DNA of 64,000 nucleotides from Flavobacteriales bacterium (GCA_016788205.1 JAEUTA010000026.1:1-64000), one strand, 5' to 3'. Shown: positions 8,678-18,159, counted from the first letter of the stretch. The notes: generated from the sequence alone by a model not told the origin. A program made the numbers and translations.

Positions 8678-8944
8678 ATGGCACACAAGAAAGGTGAAGG
8701 CAGTACCCAGAACGGTCGCGAATCGCACTCGAAGCGACTCGGCATCAAATTGTTCGGTGGTCAGGAAGCCATCGCAGGCAACATCATCGTGCGCCAGCGC
8801 GGCACCAAACACCACCCCGGCAAGAACGTGGGCATCGGTGTTGACCACACCTTGTTCGCTACCGCCGACGGCATCGTTACCTTCCAGAAGAAGCGTGGCG
8901 ACCGCAGCGTAGTGAGCGTGCTTCCCGCAGAGTCGAAGAACTAA
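8678..8944 (+). CDS. rpmA: 50S ribosomal protein L27
   Basis: An 88-residue L27 of full length. This large-subunit protein reaches toward the peptidyl-transferase centre. The N-terminus is [16 protein letters not shown], followed by the conserved block [15 protein letters not shown]. There is no Firmicutes-style cleavable N-terminal extension. It lies 55 bases after rplU, and the pair is the usual bacterial rplU-rpmA operon ending at a strong terminator. Confidence 0.97.
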   Translation: MAHKKGEGSTQNGRESHSKRLGIKLFGGQEAIAGNIIVRQRGTKHHPGKNVGIGVDHTLFATADGIVTFQKKRGDRSVVSVLPAESKN

Positions 8945-8963
8945 GCGTACAACGACAAGTCAC

Positions 8964-8997
8964 GAAAGCCTCCTCGACTTGTCGGGGAGGCTTTTTC
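8964..8997 (+). terminator. Intrinsic terminator after rpmA
   Basis: A 13-base stem (8965-8977 paired with 8982-8994, one G-T pair, short loop) is rich in G and C and runs into five T at 8992-8996. An overlapping CGACAAGT/ACTTGTCG pairing (8953-8960 with 8977-8984) could form an alternative hairpin. Confidence 0.85.
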
Positions 8998-9068
8998 GTT
9001 GGCACGAACGCCCGAAGCCCATACCATTGGCGGCTACCTTTACCTACCACTAGACACACCTGCCGGAT

Positions 9069-10343
9069 ATGTTGGAGTTGAATTTCCTGCGCGAGCATCG
9101 TGATGAAGCCGAACAACGCTTGACCAAGCGCAACGTCGATGCAAAGACGTTGCTGGACACCGCCCGTTCGCTGGATGACGATCGCCGCAGCGCACAGACC
9201 GAACTAGATGCCCGTCTGGCCGAGATGAACGGCTTAAGCCGCACCATCGGCGAGCTGATGAAGAGCGGTAAGAAGGATGAGGCGGAAACAGCGCGTGCAC
9301 GCACGACCGAGCTGAAGGCGACCACCGCTGCGCTGAAAGAGAAGTTGGACAATGCCGAAAAGGCTCTCCACGATCACCTCTGCACCATCCCGAACGCGCC
9401 GAGCGCGAAGGTGCCTGTGGGCCGCACGCCCGAGGAGAACACCGTGGTAATGGAGGAAGGCGCCAAACCCACCTTGCACGATGGCGCCAAACCACACTGG
9501 GAGTTGGCCGAGCAGTACGAGCTCTTCAGCCTGGACCTTGGCGTGAAGCTCACCGGCGCGGGCTTCCCGGTTTACAGCGGGCAAGGCGCGAAACTGCAGC
9601 GTGCGCTGATCGCCTTCTTCCTGGACAAAGCCACGGAAGCGGGCTACCGCGAGATCATCCCGCCCCACATGGTGAACGCGGACAGCGCTTTCGCCACGGG
9701 ACAATTGCCGGACAAGGAAGGACAGATGTATCACGCCACCGTGGACGGGCTGTACCTGATCCCCACGGCAGAAGTGCCCATCACCAACCTCTACCGCGAC
9801 GAGATCGTTGACACGGCTCACCTGCCGATCAAGATGGTGGGCTACACACCGTGCTTCCGCCGCGAAGCCGGTAGCTATGGCGCACACGTGCGTGGCTTGA
9901 ACCGCGTGCATCAATTCGACAAGGTGGAGATCGTGCGCATCGAGAGACCGGAGAACAGCTACGCTGTGCTGGAAGAGATGGTGGAGCACGTGAAAGGCCT
10001 GCTGCGTGCGCTGGAACTCCCCTACCGTCAACTGTTGCTCTGCGGTGGCGACATGGGCTTCAGCAGCGCCATGACCTATGACATGGAGGTGTGGTCCGCC
10101 GCGCAACAACGGTGGTTGGAGGTGAGCTCCATCAGCAACTTCGAGACCTTCCAGAGCAACCGCTTGAAGCTGCGTTATCGTGGAGAGGACAAGAAGCCGA
10201 AGCTCGCGCACACGCTCAATGGCAGCGCGCTGGCCCTGGCCCGGATCGTAGCCGCGTTGCTGGAGAATAACCAGACACCCGAGGGTATCCGCATCCCGAA
10301 AGCCCTGCAGCCGTACACCGGTTTCGCCATGATCACCAAGTGA
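9069..10343 (+). CDS. serS: Seryl-tRNA synthetase
   Basis: A 424-residue class II synthetase that charges tRNA-Ser with serine. An N-terminal antiparallel coiled coil (about 1-105) reaches the tRNA. Class II motif 2 is visible in GYTPCFRREAGSYG, the serine pocket in TAEVPITNLYRDE, and motif 3 in the region ending LNGSALALARIVAALLENNQ. The length fits the bacterial family. ATG 9069 gives the standard MLELNFLREH start. A -7-like TACCTTTA is at 9035-9042, without a clear -33. The following lipoprotein gene starts four bases after the stop. Confidence 0.97.
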   Translation: MLELNFLREHRDEAEQRLTKRNVDAKTLLDTARSLDDDRRSAQTELDARLAEMNGLSRTIGELMKSGKKDEAETARARTTELKATTAALKEKLDNAEKALHDHLCTIPNAPSAKVPVGRTPEENTVVMEEGAKPTLHDGAKPHWELAEQYELFSLDLGVKLTGAGFPVYSGQGAKLQRALIAFFLDKATEAGYREIIPPHMVNADSAFATGQLPDKEGQMYHATVDGLYLIPTAEVPITNLYRDEIVDTAHLPIKMVGYTPCFRREAGSYGAHVRGLNRVHQFDKVEIVRIERPENSYAVLEEMVEHVKGLLRALELPYRQLLLCGGDMGFSSAMTYDMEVWSAAQQRWLEVSSISNFETFQSNRLKLRYRGEDKKPKLAHTLNGSALALARIVAALLENNQTPEGIRIPKALQPYTGFAMITK

Positions 10344-10347
10344 GGCC

Positions 10348-10905
10348 ATGAAGCGTGGCATACTGTTCGCAGCCCTCGTCGCGTTGATCGGTAGCGCATC
10401 GGTCTCGTGCCGTCGCGCCACCGATCCGCAACGGATCGCCGCTGTGGACAGTTTGATCACCGCCATGGAAGCCGCACGACTCACACTGAACGAACTGGAT
10501 ACGCAGCGCTACGCTACGGCAGACTCCATCCTTAAGCTGCGCCGAGTTCTATTCCTGAGGCGCTTCAACGATACGCTGGATAAACCGTCAGCGGCTTTAC
10601 TAGGCGACCAATTCGTGCAACTGCGTGAAGCAACGCGGCGCGCTACCGATCACCGCCATGTGATGGATGCTGTGACCTCAGGATCCGCGCGCCTGAAACA
10701 ATTGAAGCAGGACCTTTCTGCGTCGGCCTTGCTTGAAGAAGAAGTCGGCAAGGCGATCTTGAACGAAACGAACGCCGCCGAGGCGATTGAGAACAGCGTG
10801 ATGCACGTGATCACGAACTATCAAGCCAATCAGCGTGTACTGGACCTACAAGCGCGAGTGGACAGTCTGCTCGACGATACCCTGCCGAGTCGAAGGACCC
10901 CATGA
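10348..10905 (+). CDS. Hypothetical lipoprotein
   Basis: A 185-residue protein with a lipoprotein signal peptide (lipobox SVSC, Cys21). It is otherwise mainly helical with heptad-like patterns and no recognised domain. It sits four bases after serS and overlaps the following TPR gene by four bases (ATGA), so serS, this gene, the TPR gene, the DUF4286 gene and rsmA probably form one transcript. The close pairing with a secreted TPR protein suggests the two act together at the envelope, but no function can be assigned. Confidence 0.7.
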   Translation: MKRGILFAALVALIGSASVSCRRATDPQRIAAVDSLITAMEAARLTLNELDTQRYATADSILKLRRVLFLRRFNDTLDKPSAALLGDQFVQLREATRRATDHRHVMDAVTSGSARLKQLKQDLSASALLEEEVGKAILNETNAAEAIENSVMHVITNYQANQRVLDLQARVDSLLDDTLPSRRTP

Positions 10906-12764
10906 CACGCGTTCCACTCCTTCTTCTGCTCGTGCTGCTGATGGCAGCGCCGATGGCTTCGTTCGCGCAGCCCGGTACCGATGAACAGCTCGCCGCACAA
11001 TACTTCCAGCAAGGCGACTACGCGAAGGCGATCCTGTACTACGAGAAGCTCCATCGCAAACAACCCACGGCATTCTACTACGAGCAGTTGCTCAAGAGTT
11101 ACACGGCGCTGAACGATCTCGAAGGCGCGGAGAAGTTGGTGAAGGACCAATTGCGCCGGGCGAACGGAGACCCGAAGTACATCATCGACCTCGGTGGTCT
11201 ATACAAAGCCGCCGGCGAAACGGACAAGGCCAACAAGGAATACGACAAGGCGTTGAAGCAGATGCGTGCGGACCAGAGCAGCATCCGGTCGGTGGCCCAG
11301 GCGTTCCAACAAGCGAATGAAACCGACCGCGCGCTCGAAGCATACGAACGCGGCGGTCGCATGCTCACCGATGGCCAAGGTTTCGCGTATGAGATAGCGG
11401 GGCTTTACGGAGCGAAAGGTGATATCCCAAGAATGGTGAGCGCTTACATGGACCTGCTCGCCGTGAACGAAGGCTACATCCAGGCGGTACAGAACGCACT
11501 TTCCCGCTCCATCGACTTCGCCGTGGCCGATGAACGGTCTGAAGTCCTTCGCACCGAACTTCTGCGTCGCATCCAGAAGGACCCACAGCGCACCATCTAT
11601 CCGGAGCTCCTCATCTGGATGTACATCCAACAGAAGGACCTTGGCTCAGCTTTGGTGCAGAGCAAGGCCATCGACAAACGGTTCGATGAAGGCGGTGCGC
11701 GCCTGATGGACCTGGCCCGCATCGCGCTCGCGAACGATGACCATAACACCGCCTTCAAGTGTTACGAGTATGTGCTCAGCCTCGCGAAGAACGATGCGAA
11801 CTATGTTCAGGCACGCATCGGTTCGGTGCGCGCGCGGTATGAGCAGTTGACCGATCAGGCCGAACCGACTTTGTTGGAGCTGCAAGACCTTGATCAACGC
11901 GCCGGTGCGACGCTGACGGAACTCGGACTTGGTCAACCGACCATCGACCTGCTGCGCGATCGGGCGCACCTGAAGGCTTACTACTTGAACGATAACGCAG
12001 GGGCTGTTGCATTGCTCGAAGAGGGCATTGCACATCCGACGATCGACCCGAAGACGAAGGCGCAACTGAAACTCGACCTCGGCGATGTGCATCTGCTCGC
12101 CGGGAACATCTGGGAAGCATCACTGCTCTACTCGCAAGTCGACCTCGACTTCAAGTATGACATGCTCGGTCATGAGGCTCGCCTTCGCAACGCGAAAGTG
12201 TCGTTCTATTCGGGGGATTTCCTCTGGGCGCAAGGGCAGCTCGAAGTACTGAAGTCCAGCACGAGCAAACTGATAGCGAACGATGCCATGGAACTTTCGC
12301 TGCGCATCACCGACAACCTCGGCCTCGATAGCAACAGTGTTCCGCTGAGCTACTTCGCCCGAGCGGAACTGCTGCGTTATCAGCACCGTTATGACGAGTC
12401 GCTGGCCGTTCTGGATTCCTTGAACGACGCCTACCCGGGCCATGCTCTGGGCGATGACATCCTCTACGAACGGTATCGCATCGCTTACGCGCGACACCGC
12501 TACGAAGAAGCGGCGACGCACCTCTCCAGACTGCTTGAGCTGTACCCTCTGGATATTCTGGTGGACAACGCACTGCTCGACCTGGGCAAACTCCACGAGG
12601 ACCGTTTGAAGAACACCGAGAAGGCGAAGGAGTACTACCAGAAGCTGCTCTTCGAACAGACCGGGAGCATCTTCGTTCCCGAGGCCCGGGATCGTTTCCG
12701 CAAGCTACGCGGGGATGTGCTCGAGGCACCTGCAGAACCACCAGCGCCAACACAACATCCATGA
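10902..12764 (+). CDS. Secreted tetratricopeptide-repeat protein
   Basis: A 620-residue protein with a signal peptide (about 1-23, ending SFAQ) and TPR-like helical pairs along its whole length, for example EQLAAQYFQQGDYAKAILYY near the start and AKEYYQKLLFEQTGSIFVPEA near the end. It carries no membrane helix after the signal and no T9SS tail, so a periplasmic scaffold is likely. It overlaps both neighbours by four bases. Similar long TPR proteins next to serS are seen in other Bacteroidota, but their role is not established. Confidence 0.8.
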   Translation: MTRVPLLLLLVLLMAAPMASFAQPGTDEQLAAQYFQQGDYAKAILYYEKLHRKQPTAFYYEQLLKSYTALNDLEGAEKLVKDQLRRANGDPKYIIDLGGLYKAAGETDKANKEYDKALKQMRADQSSIRSVAQAFQQANETDRALEAYERGGRMLTDGQGFAYEIAGLYGAKGDIPRMVSAYMDLLAVNEGYIQAVQNALSRSIDFAVADERSEVLRTELLRRIQKDPQRTIYPELLIWMYIQQKDLGSALVQSKAIDKRFDEGGARLMDLARIALANDDHNTAFKCYEYVLSLAKNDANYVQARIGSVRARYEQLTDQAEPTLLELQDLDQRAGATLTELGLGQPTIDLLRDRAHLKAYYLNDNAGAVALLEEGIAHPTIDPKTKAQLKLDLGDVHLLAGNIWEASLLYSQVDLDFKYDMLGHEARLRNAKVSFYSGDFLWAQGQLEVLKSSTSKLIANDAMELSLRITDNLGLDSNSVPLSYFARAELLRYQHRYDESLAVLDSLNDAYPGHALGDDILYERYRIAYARHRYEEAATHLSRLLELYPLDILVDNALLDLGKLHEDRLKNTEKAKEYYQKLLFEQTGSIFVPEARDRFRKLRGDVLEAPAEPPAPTQHP

Positions 12765-13069
12765 TCATCTACAACGTCACCATCAACGTGGACAACGATG
12801 TTCATTTGGAATGGCTGGAATGGATGAAGCACACGCATGTCCCCGACGTGATGGCGACGGGGCTCTTCCTCGATAGCCGCATCTGCCGCGTGCTTGCCGA
12901 AGACGAAGGCGGTATCACCTATGCCGTGCAGTACACCTGTGCTGACATGGCGACGTACGAACGCTACCGCGACGAGCATGCGTCACGGCTACAGGCCGAA
13001 ACGCAGAAGCAGTACGGCGGCAAGTTCGCGGCCTTCCGCACGCTGCTGGAAGTGATGCACACGAACTGA
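12761..13069 (+). CDS. DUF4286 family protein
   Basis: A 102-residue ferredoxin-like-fold protein matching the DUF4286 family, starting MIIYNVTINVD and ending in FRTLLEVMHTN. The family is small, cytoplasmic and found mainly in Bacteroidota, often directly before rsmA as here. The stop and the rsmA ATG overlap (TGATG), so translation is coupled. The function is unknown; the shared operon hints at ribosome maturation. Confidence 0.8.
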   Translation: MIIYNVTINVDNDVHLEWLEWMKHTHVPDVMATGLFLDSRICRVLAEDEGGITYAVQYTCADMATYERYRDEHASRLQAETQKQYGGKFAAFRTLLEVMHTN

Positions 13070-13833
13070 TGTACGTCCGCGCGAAAAAGCACCTCGGCCA
13101 GCACTTCTTGAAAGGTGAGGGCATCGCGCAACGCATCGCGCAGAGCCTGACCGGACATGGCGGCTATCATCACTTGGTGGAAGTGGGACCCGGTACCGGT
13201 GCCCTCACCCAACACTTGGTTGGCCTGCCTGACCTGAAGGTGGTCGCCTACGAAGTGGACGAAGAATCGGTGCGCTTCCTCGCTGACCGGTACCCGGATC
13301 TCGAGGTACGTGAAAGCGACTTCCTGCTGATGGATCCGAACTCCATCACCGATGGACCTATCGCGGTGATCGGGAACTTTCCCTATAACATAAGTACGGA
13401 GATCGTCTTCAAGGTGCTCCAGCACCGCGATCGTTTCCCCGAACTGGTGGGCATGTTCCAGAAGGAGGTCGCCGACCGTTTCTGTAGTGGCCCGGGGAAC
13501 AAGTCCTACGGCATCACCAGTGTGCTTGCACAGGTGTGGTACGATATGGAAGTGCTCTTCCTGGTGGAACCGGATGCGTTCATCCCACCACCGAAGGTGC
13601 GCAGTGCCGTGATCCGAATGCGGCGCAACGACACCCGGTCCATGCCGTGCGATCAAGCGCTCTTCATCCGCGTGGTGAAGCAAGCCTTCAACCAACGGCG
13701 CAAGACCCTGCACAATGCGCTGAAAGGCTTTCCCAGCCTGCCTTCCGGCGTTCCGTCCGAATTCGCCAGCAAGCGCGCCGAACAGCTTTCCGTACAGGAT
13801 TTCATCAGCCTGACGCTGGCCTGCGAAGCCTAG
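13069..13833 (+). CDS. rsmA: 16S rRNA dimethyladenosine transferase
   Basis: A 254-residue SAM-dependent methyltransferase (KsgA) that dimethylates two adjacent adenines in the 3' terminal helix of 16S rRNA late in 30S assembly. Motif I is VEVGPGTGALT at 38-48, and the catalytic motif IV is GNFPYNIST at 102-110. The C-terminal helical part is present, so the protein is complete. The start overlaps the stop of the DUF4286 gene. The product uses SAM supplied by metK and acts on the same subunit as RsgA. Confidence 0.96.
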   Translation: MYVRAKKHLGQHFLKGEGIAQRIAQSLTGHGGYHHLVEVGPGTGALTQHLVGLPDLKVVAYEVDEESVRFLADRYPDLEVRESDFLLMDPNSITDGPIAVIGNFPYNISTEIVFKVLQHRDRFPELVGMFQKEVADRFCSGPGNKSYGITSVLAQVWYDMEVLFLVEPDAFIPPPKVRSAVIRMRRNDTRSMPCDQALFIRVVKQAFNQRRKTLHNALKGFPSLPSGVPSEFASKRAEQLSVQDFISLTLACEA

Positions 13834-13853
13834 TACCGCCCTAGGCATCTTCG

Positions 13854-13861
13854 TAGCTTCG
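13854..13861 (+). promoter_or_regulatory. -7-like element before mgtE
   Basis: TAGCTTCG matches TAnnTTTG at seven of eight positions, 28 bases before the mgtE start. No matching -33 is seen. The ten-base word AGCTTCGCGC occurs at 13855-13864 and again at 13879-13888, the second copy ending just before the ATG. Confidence 0.4.
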
Positions 13862-13889
13862 CGCGGCTTCTGAAAAGGAGCTTCGCGCC

Positions 13890-15257
13890 ATGTCCATCGA
13901 TCTCACCAAACCGCAACTGGATCAGCTACGGGCCGATGTGGCCCAAGGCCGCGATTCCGCGATCCAGGCGCTGCTCGCGGATCTGCACCCGGCGGACATC
14001 GGTGCGATCATCGATCACTTGGAACTCGAGGATGCGGTCTATGTCTACCGGCTGCTCGAATCCGAGGAAGCAGCGGACGTCCTTCTGGAACTGCATGAGG
14101 ACCTGCGTGAAGACCTGCTGAACTCGCTGACCAGCCGCGAGATCGCCGAGGACGTGTTGGAGCACATCGATTCCGATGATGCAGCCGACGTGATGGGCGA
14201 CCTCAGCGAGGACAAACAGCGTGAGGTGATCGCGCTGCTCGAGGACGAGGAGCAGAGGGAGGATATCCAGGAGCTGCTCACCTACGACGAAGGCACGGCC
14301 GGCGCGCTGATGGCGAAAGAGATGATCACCGTGCGCACCGACTGGTCGGTTGCGCGTGCCATCGTCGAGATGCGCAGACAGGCCCAGGAAGTGGAGCACG
14401 TCTACACGGTCTATGTCGTGGACAAGGATGATCGGCTCTGCGGGATCCTGCCATTGAAGGATCTTCTCTTCAGCGCCGAAAGCACACGCACGTTGATCAA
14501 GCACATCGCCGAGACCGACGTGTTCTCCGTGACCACCGACACCGATGTGGAAGAGGTGGTGAACCGCATGAAGAAATACGACGTGGTGGTGCTGCCCGTA
14601 GTGGACAAAAGTGGTTTACTGGTTGGGCGTATCACCTTCGATGACGTCATGGACGTGATGAGCGAAGAGGCCACGGAGGATTATCAGCTCGCCAGCGGTA
14701 TCAGCGAGGACGTGGATGCTACTGACAGTCCGCTAGTGCAGGTGCGCGCGCGATTGCCCTGGTTGCTCATCGGCCTTGCTGGTGGGATCGTTACCTCGCG
14801 CATCATCGCGCAATACGAAGACCAGCTGCGCATCGATCCGACGATGGCCTTCTTCATGCCACTCATTGCTGCTACCGCAGGGAACGTCGGTGTACAATCT
14901 TCGGCCATCGTAGTGCAGGGCCTCGCGTCGGGCAGCATGGTCAATGTGAACCTCGCGTCACGCATGTGGAAGGAACTCCGCGTTGCGCTGCTCACCGCCG
15001 TCGTTTGTGGTGCGGCCATCTTCGCGATCAACTTCGCGTTGGAGCAAACGCAGGCGCTCACCTACACCGTGAGCATCGCGCTTTTCTCCGTAATCCTAAC
15101 GGCCGCCATGTTCGGTACGGTCATCCCACTTCTACTGGATCGGTTGAAGGTCGATCCGGCACTCGCCACCGGACCGTTCGTGACAACGTTGAACGACATC
15201 TTCGGATTGCTCACCTACTTCACGGTAGGCCACCTGATGTACGGCATGCTCTCCTGA
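13890..15257 (+). CDS. mgtE: MgtE-type magnesium transporter
   Basis: A 455-residue magnesium channel of the MgtE family. Residues 1 to about 130 are the acidic helical N domain (LEDAVYVYRLLESEEAADVLLE). Two CBS domains at about 135-255 sense cytoplasmic magnesium. Five membrane helices fill about 285-455. The family motif near the end, DPALATGPFVTT followed by NDIFGLLTYF, is intact. Gating by magnesium binding between the N, CBS and membrane parts is known for the family. The next gene begins three bases after the stop. Confidence 0.93.
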   Translation: MSIDLTKPQLDQLRADVAQGRDSAIQALLADLHPADIGAIIDHLELEDAVYVYRLLESEEAADVLLELHEDLREDLLNSLTSREIAEDVLEHIDSDDAADVMGDLSEDKQREVIALLEDEEQREDIQELLTYDEGTAGALMAKEMITVRTDWSVARAIVEMRRQAQEVEHVYTVYVVDKDDRLCGILPLKDLLFSAESTRTLIKHIAETDVFSVTTDTDVEEVVNRMKKYDVVVLPVVDKSGLLVGRITFDDVMDVMSEEATEDYQLASGISEDVDATDSPLVQVRARLPWLLIGLAGGIVTSRIIAQYEDQLRIDPTMAFFMPLIAATAGNVGVQSSAIVVQGLASGSMVNVNLASRMWKELRVALLTAVVCGAAIFAINFALEQTQALTYTVSIALFSVILTAAMFGTVIPLLLDRLKVDPALATGPFVTTLNDIFGLLTYFTVGHLMYGMLS

Positions 15258-15260
15258 ACC

Positions 15261-16208
15261 ATGCGCATCGGTATCATCGACCCAACGCATCCGGTGCTTA
15301 CACAACGCCTCCAAGAGGCGGGTCACAGCTGCATTCAACTCCACGCCCTGTCCGGCAACGAACAGGAAGCCGCACGGGTTGATCTGGATGGTTTGGTTGT
15401 GCGTAGCAAGAAGCTCGACGCCGCTACGATCGACCGTTCACCACGTCTGCGATTCATCGCGCGCGTCGGCGCCGGTCTGGAGAACATCGACGTGCACCAC
15501 TGCCGGAAGAAGGACATCCTCGTGCTCAACTCGCCGGAAGGCAATCGTGATGGTGTCGGTGAGAGCTGCGTGATGTTGCTGCTCGCACTGATGAAGTCGT
15601 TGGTGCATGCGAACATGTCCGTACGTGCCGGACTTTGGCCGCGTGAAGCTTTGCGTGGAACGGATCTACGCGGAAAGACCGTGGGCATCATCGGCTTCGG
15701 GCAGATGGGCAGTTCATTCGCGGAGAAGCTGCGCGGATTCGGGGTTCGCATACTCGGGCATGACAAGTACCGCAGCGGTTTCAGCCGCGCTGGCATTGAA
15801 GAATGCGGTCTTGAACGGGTACTGAACGACAGCGATGTCATCAGTCTGCATCTGCCCTTGAATGAGGAAACCGCCCATTACGCCGACACCGCCTTCTTCG
15901 GCCGACTTCGCAACCCGGTGTGGTTCCTCAACACTTCACGTGGTGGTGTGGTCGACACGAAAGCACTGCTTGATGCCATCGATGAAGGTCGCGTGATCGC
16001 CGCCGCCTTGGACGTGCTCGAATTCGAACGGCCCGAGCTGGATGGGCTTGACGCATCGCTGGACCGACCGACCCACGACCGCTTGATCCATCATGACCGC
16101 GTGTTGCTCACCCCGCACATCGCCGGTGTCACGCACGAAGGCAAGTTCAAAATGGCCGACGTGCTCGCCACCAAGATCCTCCATCATTTTCCGCATGCCA
16201 CGACCTGA
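15261..16208 (+). CDS. D-isomer-specific 2-hydroxyacid dehydrogenase
   Basis: A 315-residue NAD-dependent dehydrogenase of the D-2-hydroxyacid family, which includes SerA. The dinucleotide motif is GIIGFGQMG at about 142-150. The catalytic residues appear as Arg227 (NTSRGG), an acid near 256 and His286 (TPHIAG). It lacks the C-terminal ACT domain of long SerA proteins, so it could be a short phosphoglycerate dehydrogenase or a dehydrogenase for another 2-oxoacid. It overlaps the next gene by 14 bases and starts three bases after mgtE. Confidence 0.82.
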   Translation: MRIGIIDPTHPVLTQRLQEAGHSCIQLHALSGNEQEAARVDLDGLVVRSKKLDAATIDRSPRLRFIARVGAGLENIDVHHCRKKDILVLNSPEGNRDGVGESCVMLLLALMKSLVHANMSVRAGLWPREALRGTDLRGKTVGIIGFGQMGSSFAEKLRGFGVRILGHDKYRSGFSRAGIEECGLERVLNDSDVISLHLPLNEETAHYADTAFFGRLRNPVWFLNTSRGGVVDTKALLDAIDEGRVIAAALDVLEFERPELDGLDASLDRPTHDRLIHHDRVLLTPHIAGVTHEGKFKMADVLATKILHHFPHATT

Positions 16209-17094
16209 GCTCCGCACCCTCGTCTGCGCCCTGATCCTCTCCGCCTGCATGCCCCAGAAGAACCTTCACCCGGATATCCACGGCCACCGCGGCTGTCGCG
16301 GACTGGAACCGGAGAACAGCATGCCCGCCTTCTTGAAAGCCACCGAACTCGGTTGCGACTACCTGGAGATGGACGTGGTACTGAGCGCTGACGGCCAGGT
16401 AGTGATCTCGCACGAGCCCTGGATGCGCCATGACCTATGCACCACACCCGACGATGAGGCCATCACGCCGGAGAACGAGCGCAGCTATAACATCTACCAG
16501 ATGACGGTGAGCGAGATCCGTCGATTCGATTGTGGATCGCTGGAGCAGCCCAACTACCCCAAGCAAGATCAACACGACACGCACAAGCCCACCCTAAGCG
16601 AATTGGTGGATGCCGTTGATGAGCACGCCCTGATGAGCGGGGTGGCACCACCATCCTTCAACATCGAGATCAAGAGCGACCCCGACTGGTATGGGGTGTT
16701 CCAACCGGCGCCGGATGTGCTCGCGCGCGCGGTGATCAACGCGATCGATTCATTGGGTATCGCTGATCGCTGCATGCTTCAATCGTTCGACCCTGCCGTG
16801 CTCGAGACGATCCATGCCGATCGACCGGAGATCCCGCTGGCCTATTTGGTCGAGGGCGATGCCGTGTTCGATGCTGCCCTGACCAAACTCACCTTCGTTC
16901 CTGCGATCTACAGCCCACACTTCACCGCGGCCAATGAAGCGTTGCTGAACGCCGTGCGCCTAAAGGAAATGGAACTGGTGGTGTGGACGGTGAACGAACC
17001 GGCTGACATCCGCCGCATGCGCGACTTGGGTGTCGATGGCATCATCAGCGATTATCCCGATCGGGTGGTCCAGATCCTTGAGAACGAGAACTGA
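16195..17094 (+). CDS. Glycerophosphodiester phosphodiesterase lipoprotein
   Basis: A 299-residue GDPD-family TIM-barrel enzyme that splits glycerophosphodiesters into glycerol 3-phosphate and an alcohol. The start at 16195 gives a lipoprotein signal (lipobox LSAC, Cys18), so it should act in the periplasm. Catalytic and metal residues are visible: HGHRG at 29-33, EPENS at 38-42, EMD around 58-60 and His73 in ISHEP. It overlaps the dehydrogenase gene by 14 bases. The open frame continues further upstream, but only inside that gene. Confidence 0.9.
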   Translation: MPRPELRTLVCALILSACMPQKNLHPDIHGHRGCRGLEPENSMPAFLKATELGCDYLEMDVVLSADGQVVISHEPWMRHDLCTTPDDEAITPENERSYNIYQMTVSEIRRFDCGSLEQPNYPKQDQHDTHKPTLSELVDAVDEHALMSGVAPPSFNIEIKSDPDWYGVFQPAPDVLARAVINAIDSLGIADRCMLQSFDPAVLETIHADRPEIPLAYLVEGDAVFDAALTKLTFVPAIYSPHFTAANEALLNAVRLKEMELVVWTVNEPADIRRMRDLGVDGIISDYPDRVVQILENEN

Positions 17095-17098
17095 CCGG

Positions 17099-18139
17099 TC
17101 AGGCCAGCAAGCGGCTCACCGCCTTCTCGAACGCATCCATGTCGGCGTTCCAACGTTGCGCATCGTTCGGCGCACCAGCCTCCGTAATGCGTGCGCACAG
17201 TTGCGCAAGTGACGGATCGAAGTTGACCAGTTGCGGCTTCAAGGTGTGTACCACACGCTGCACCTTCTCGTTATCGCCGCGTGAACGTGCATCGCGCAAG
17301 GTGGCCAACCGCTCGGGCGCCTGTTTGCGGAACATCGCTTCGATCACCGGATCCAGTGCCACAGGCGGCGGAACGGGCTCAGCGACCGCAGGCGGTGGGA
17401 CCAGTACTGGTGGAACCACTGGGGCTACAGCCGCTTCACGGACCTTGTTCTGCGCACGGTCGATCAGCGCGCTCAGATCAGAACGAAGCGTCTGGATCTC
17501 CGAACGCTGACGGCGCAAGGCCCGACCATTCATAAGGAGAATGATCACGATAGTGAGCAGCGCAATGGCGATGGTTCCCACGGCGAGCAGCATCCAGAAC
17601 TCGGCGTTCTCGTGCGCTTCGTTGATCCGCAGCTCCGCTTCACGACGCCCGGCATCGGCTAGCGTCGAAAGGCTATCACGCTCCAACGCGGCCCGCCTGG
17701 CGATCTCATCGGCCTTTGCTCCGGAGATCTCCGCCTGCTGTGCCGACCATTCCGCGCTTCTTTCCGCGACAAGAATGGCTTGCTCGTAGGCTTGTTTGGT
17801 CTGCCCGCGCGTTGCCAACGTCTGCGCAAGCGCCTTCCGGGCAGCCAGCTCCTCTTCTGTCCGATCGGTGCTATCCGCCAGGTGCACGACTTGCTCGTAC
17901 AACGCCTGCGCCTCTTTCGGTTTGCTCAACGCCGCGAGCGCCATGCGCAACCTGATGGCCGTGGCGATATCGCCGGTGGGATCAGTCGCAACGATATCGG
18001 CCTTATGTTGTTCGATCGCTGCTTTGATGGCTTCAGGGCTCTCCGGCACGGGAGCGTCCTGGGCGAATAGGGAAGCATGGAAAAGCGAGACCACGAACAC
18101 CAGCGCACAATGCCGTACGAACGAACGAAGAGGAAGCAT
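17099..18139 (-). CDS. Membrane protein with TPR-like periplasmic part and Hpt-like C-terminus
   Basis: A 346-residue protein. A signal peptide (1-27, ending LFAQ) leads into TPR-like helices (about 30-125), then a coiled coil. One membrane helix lies at about 181-203 and a second coiled coil at about 207-235. A Pro/Val-rich linker covers about 238-262, and the last 75 residues form a helical domain. That domain contains VVHTLKPQLVNF with His298, close to the phospho-acceptor pattern of histidine phosphotransfer (Hpt) domains. The orientation puts it in the cytoplasm. No histidine kinase or receiver is nearby. It follows aspartate kinase by 20 bases, probably at the end of the methionine operon, and its role there is unclear. 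Confidence 0.6.
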   Translation of the reverse strand: MLPLRSFVRHCALVFVVSLFHASLFAQDAPVPESPEAIKAAIEQHKADIVATDPTGDIATAIRLRMALAALSKPKEAQALYEQVVHLADSTDRTEEELAARKALAQTLATRGQTKQAYEQAILVAERSAEWSAQQAEISGAKADEIARRAALERDSLSTLADAGRREAELRINEAHENAEFWMLLAVGTIAIALLTIVIILLMNGRALRRQRSEIQTLRSDLSALIDRAQNKVREAAVAPVVPPVLVPPPAVAEPVPPPVALDPVIEAMFRKQAPERLATLRDARSRGDNEKVQRVVHTLKPQLVNFDPSLAQLCARITEAGAPNDAQRWNADMDAFEKAVSRLLA

Positions 18140-18159
18140 GCTGCGAAACTAGTCCGGGA

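Noticed and set aside
17099..18139. Calling the gene a sensor histidine kinase
   Set aside because: There is no HATPase or H-box kinase domain; only an Hpt-like helix is seen.
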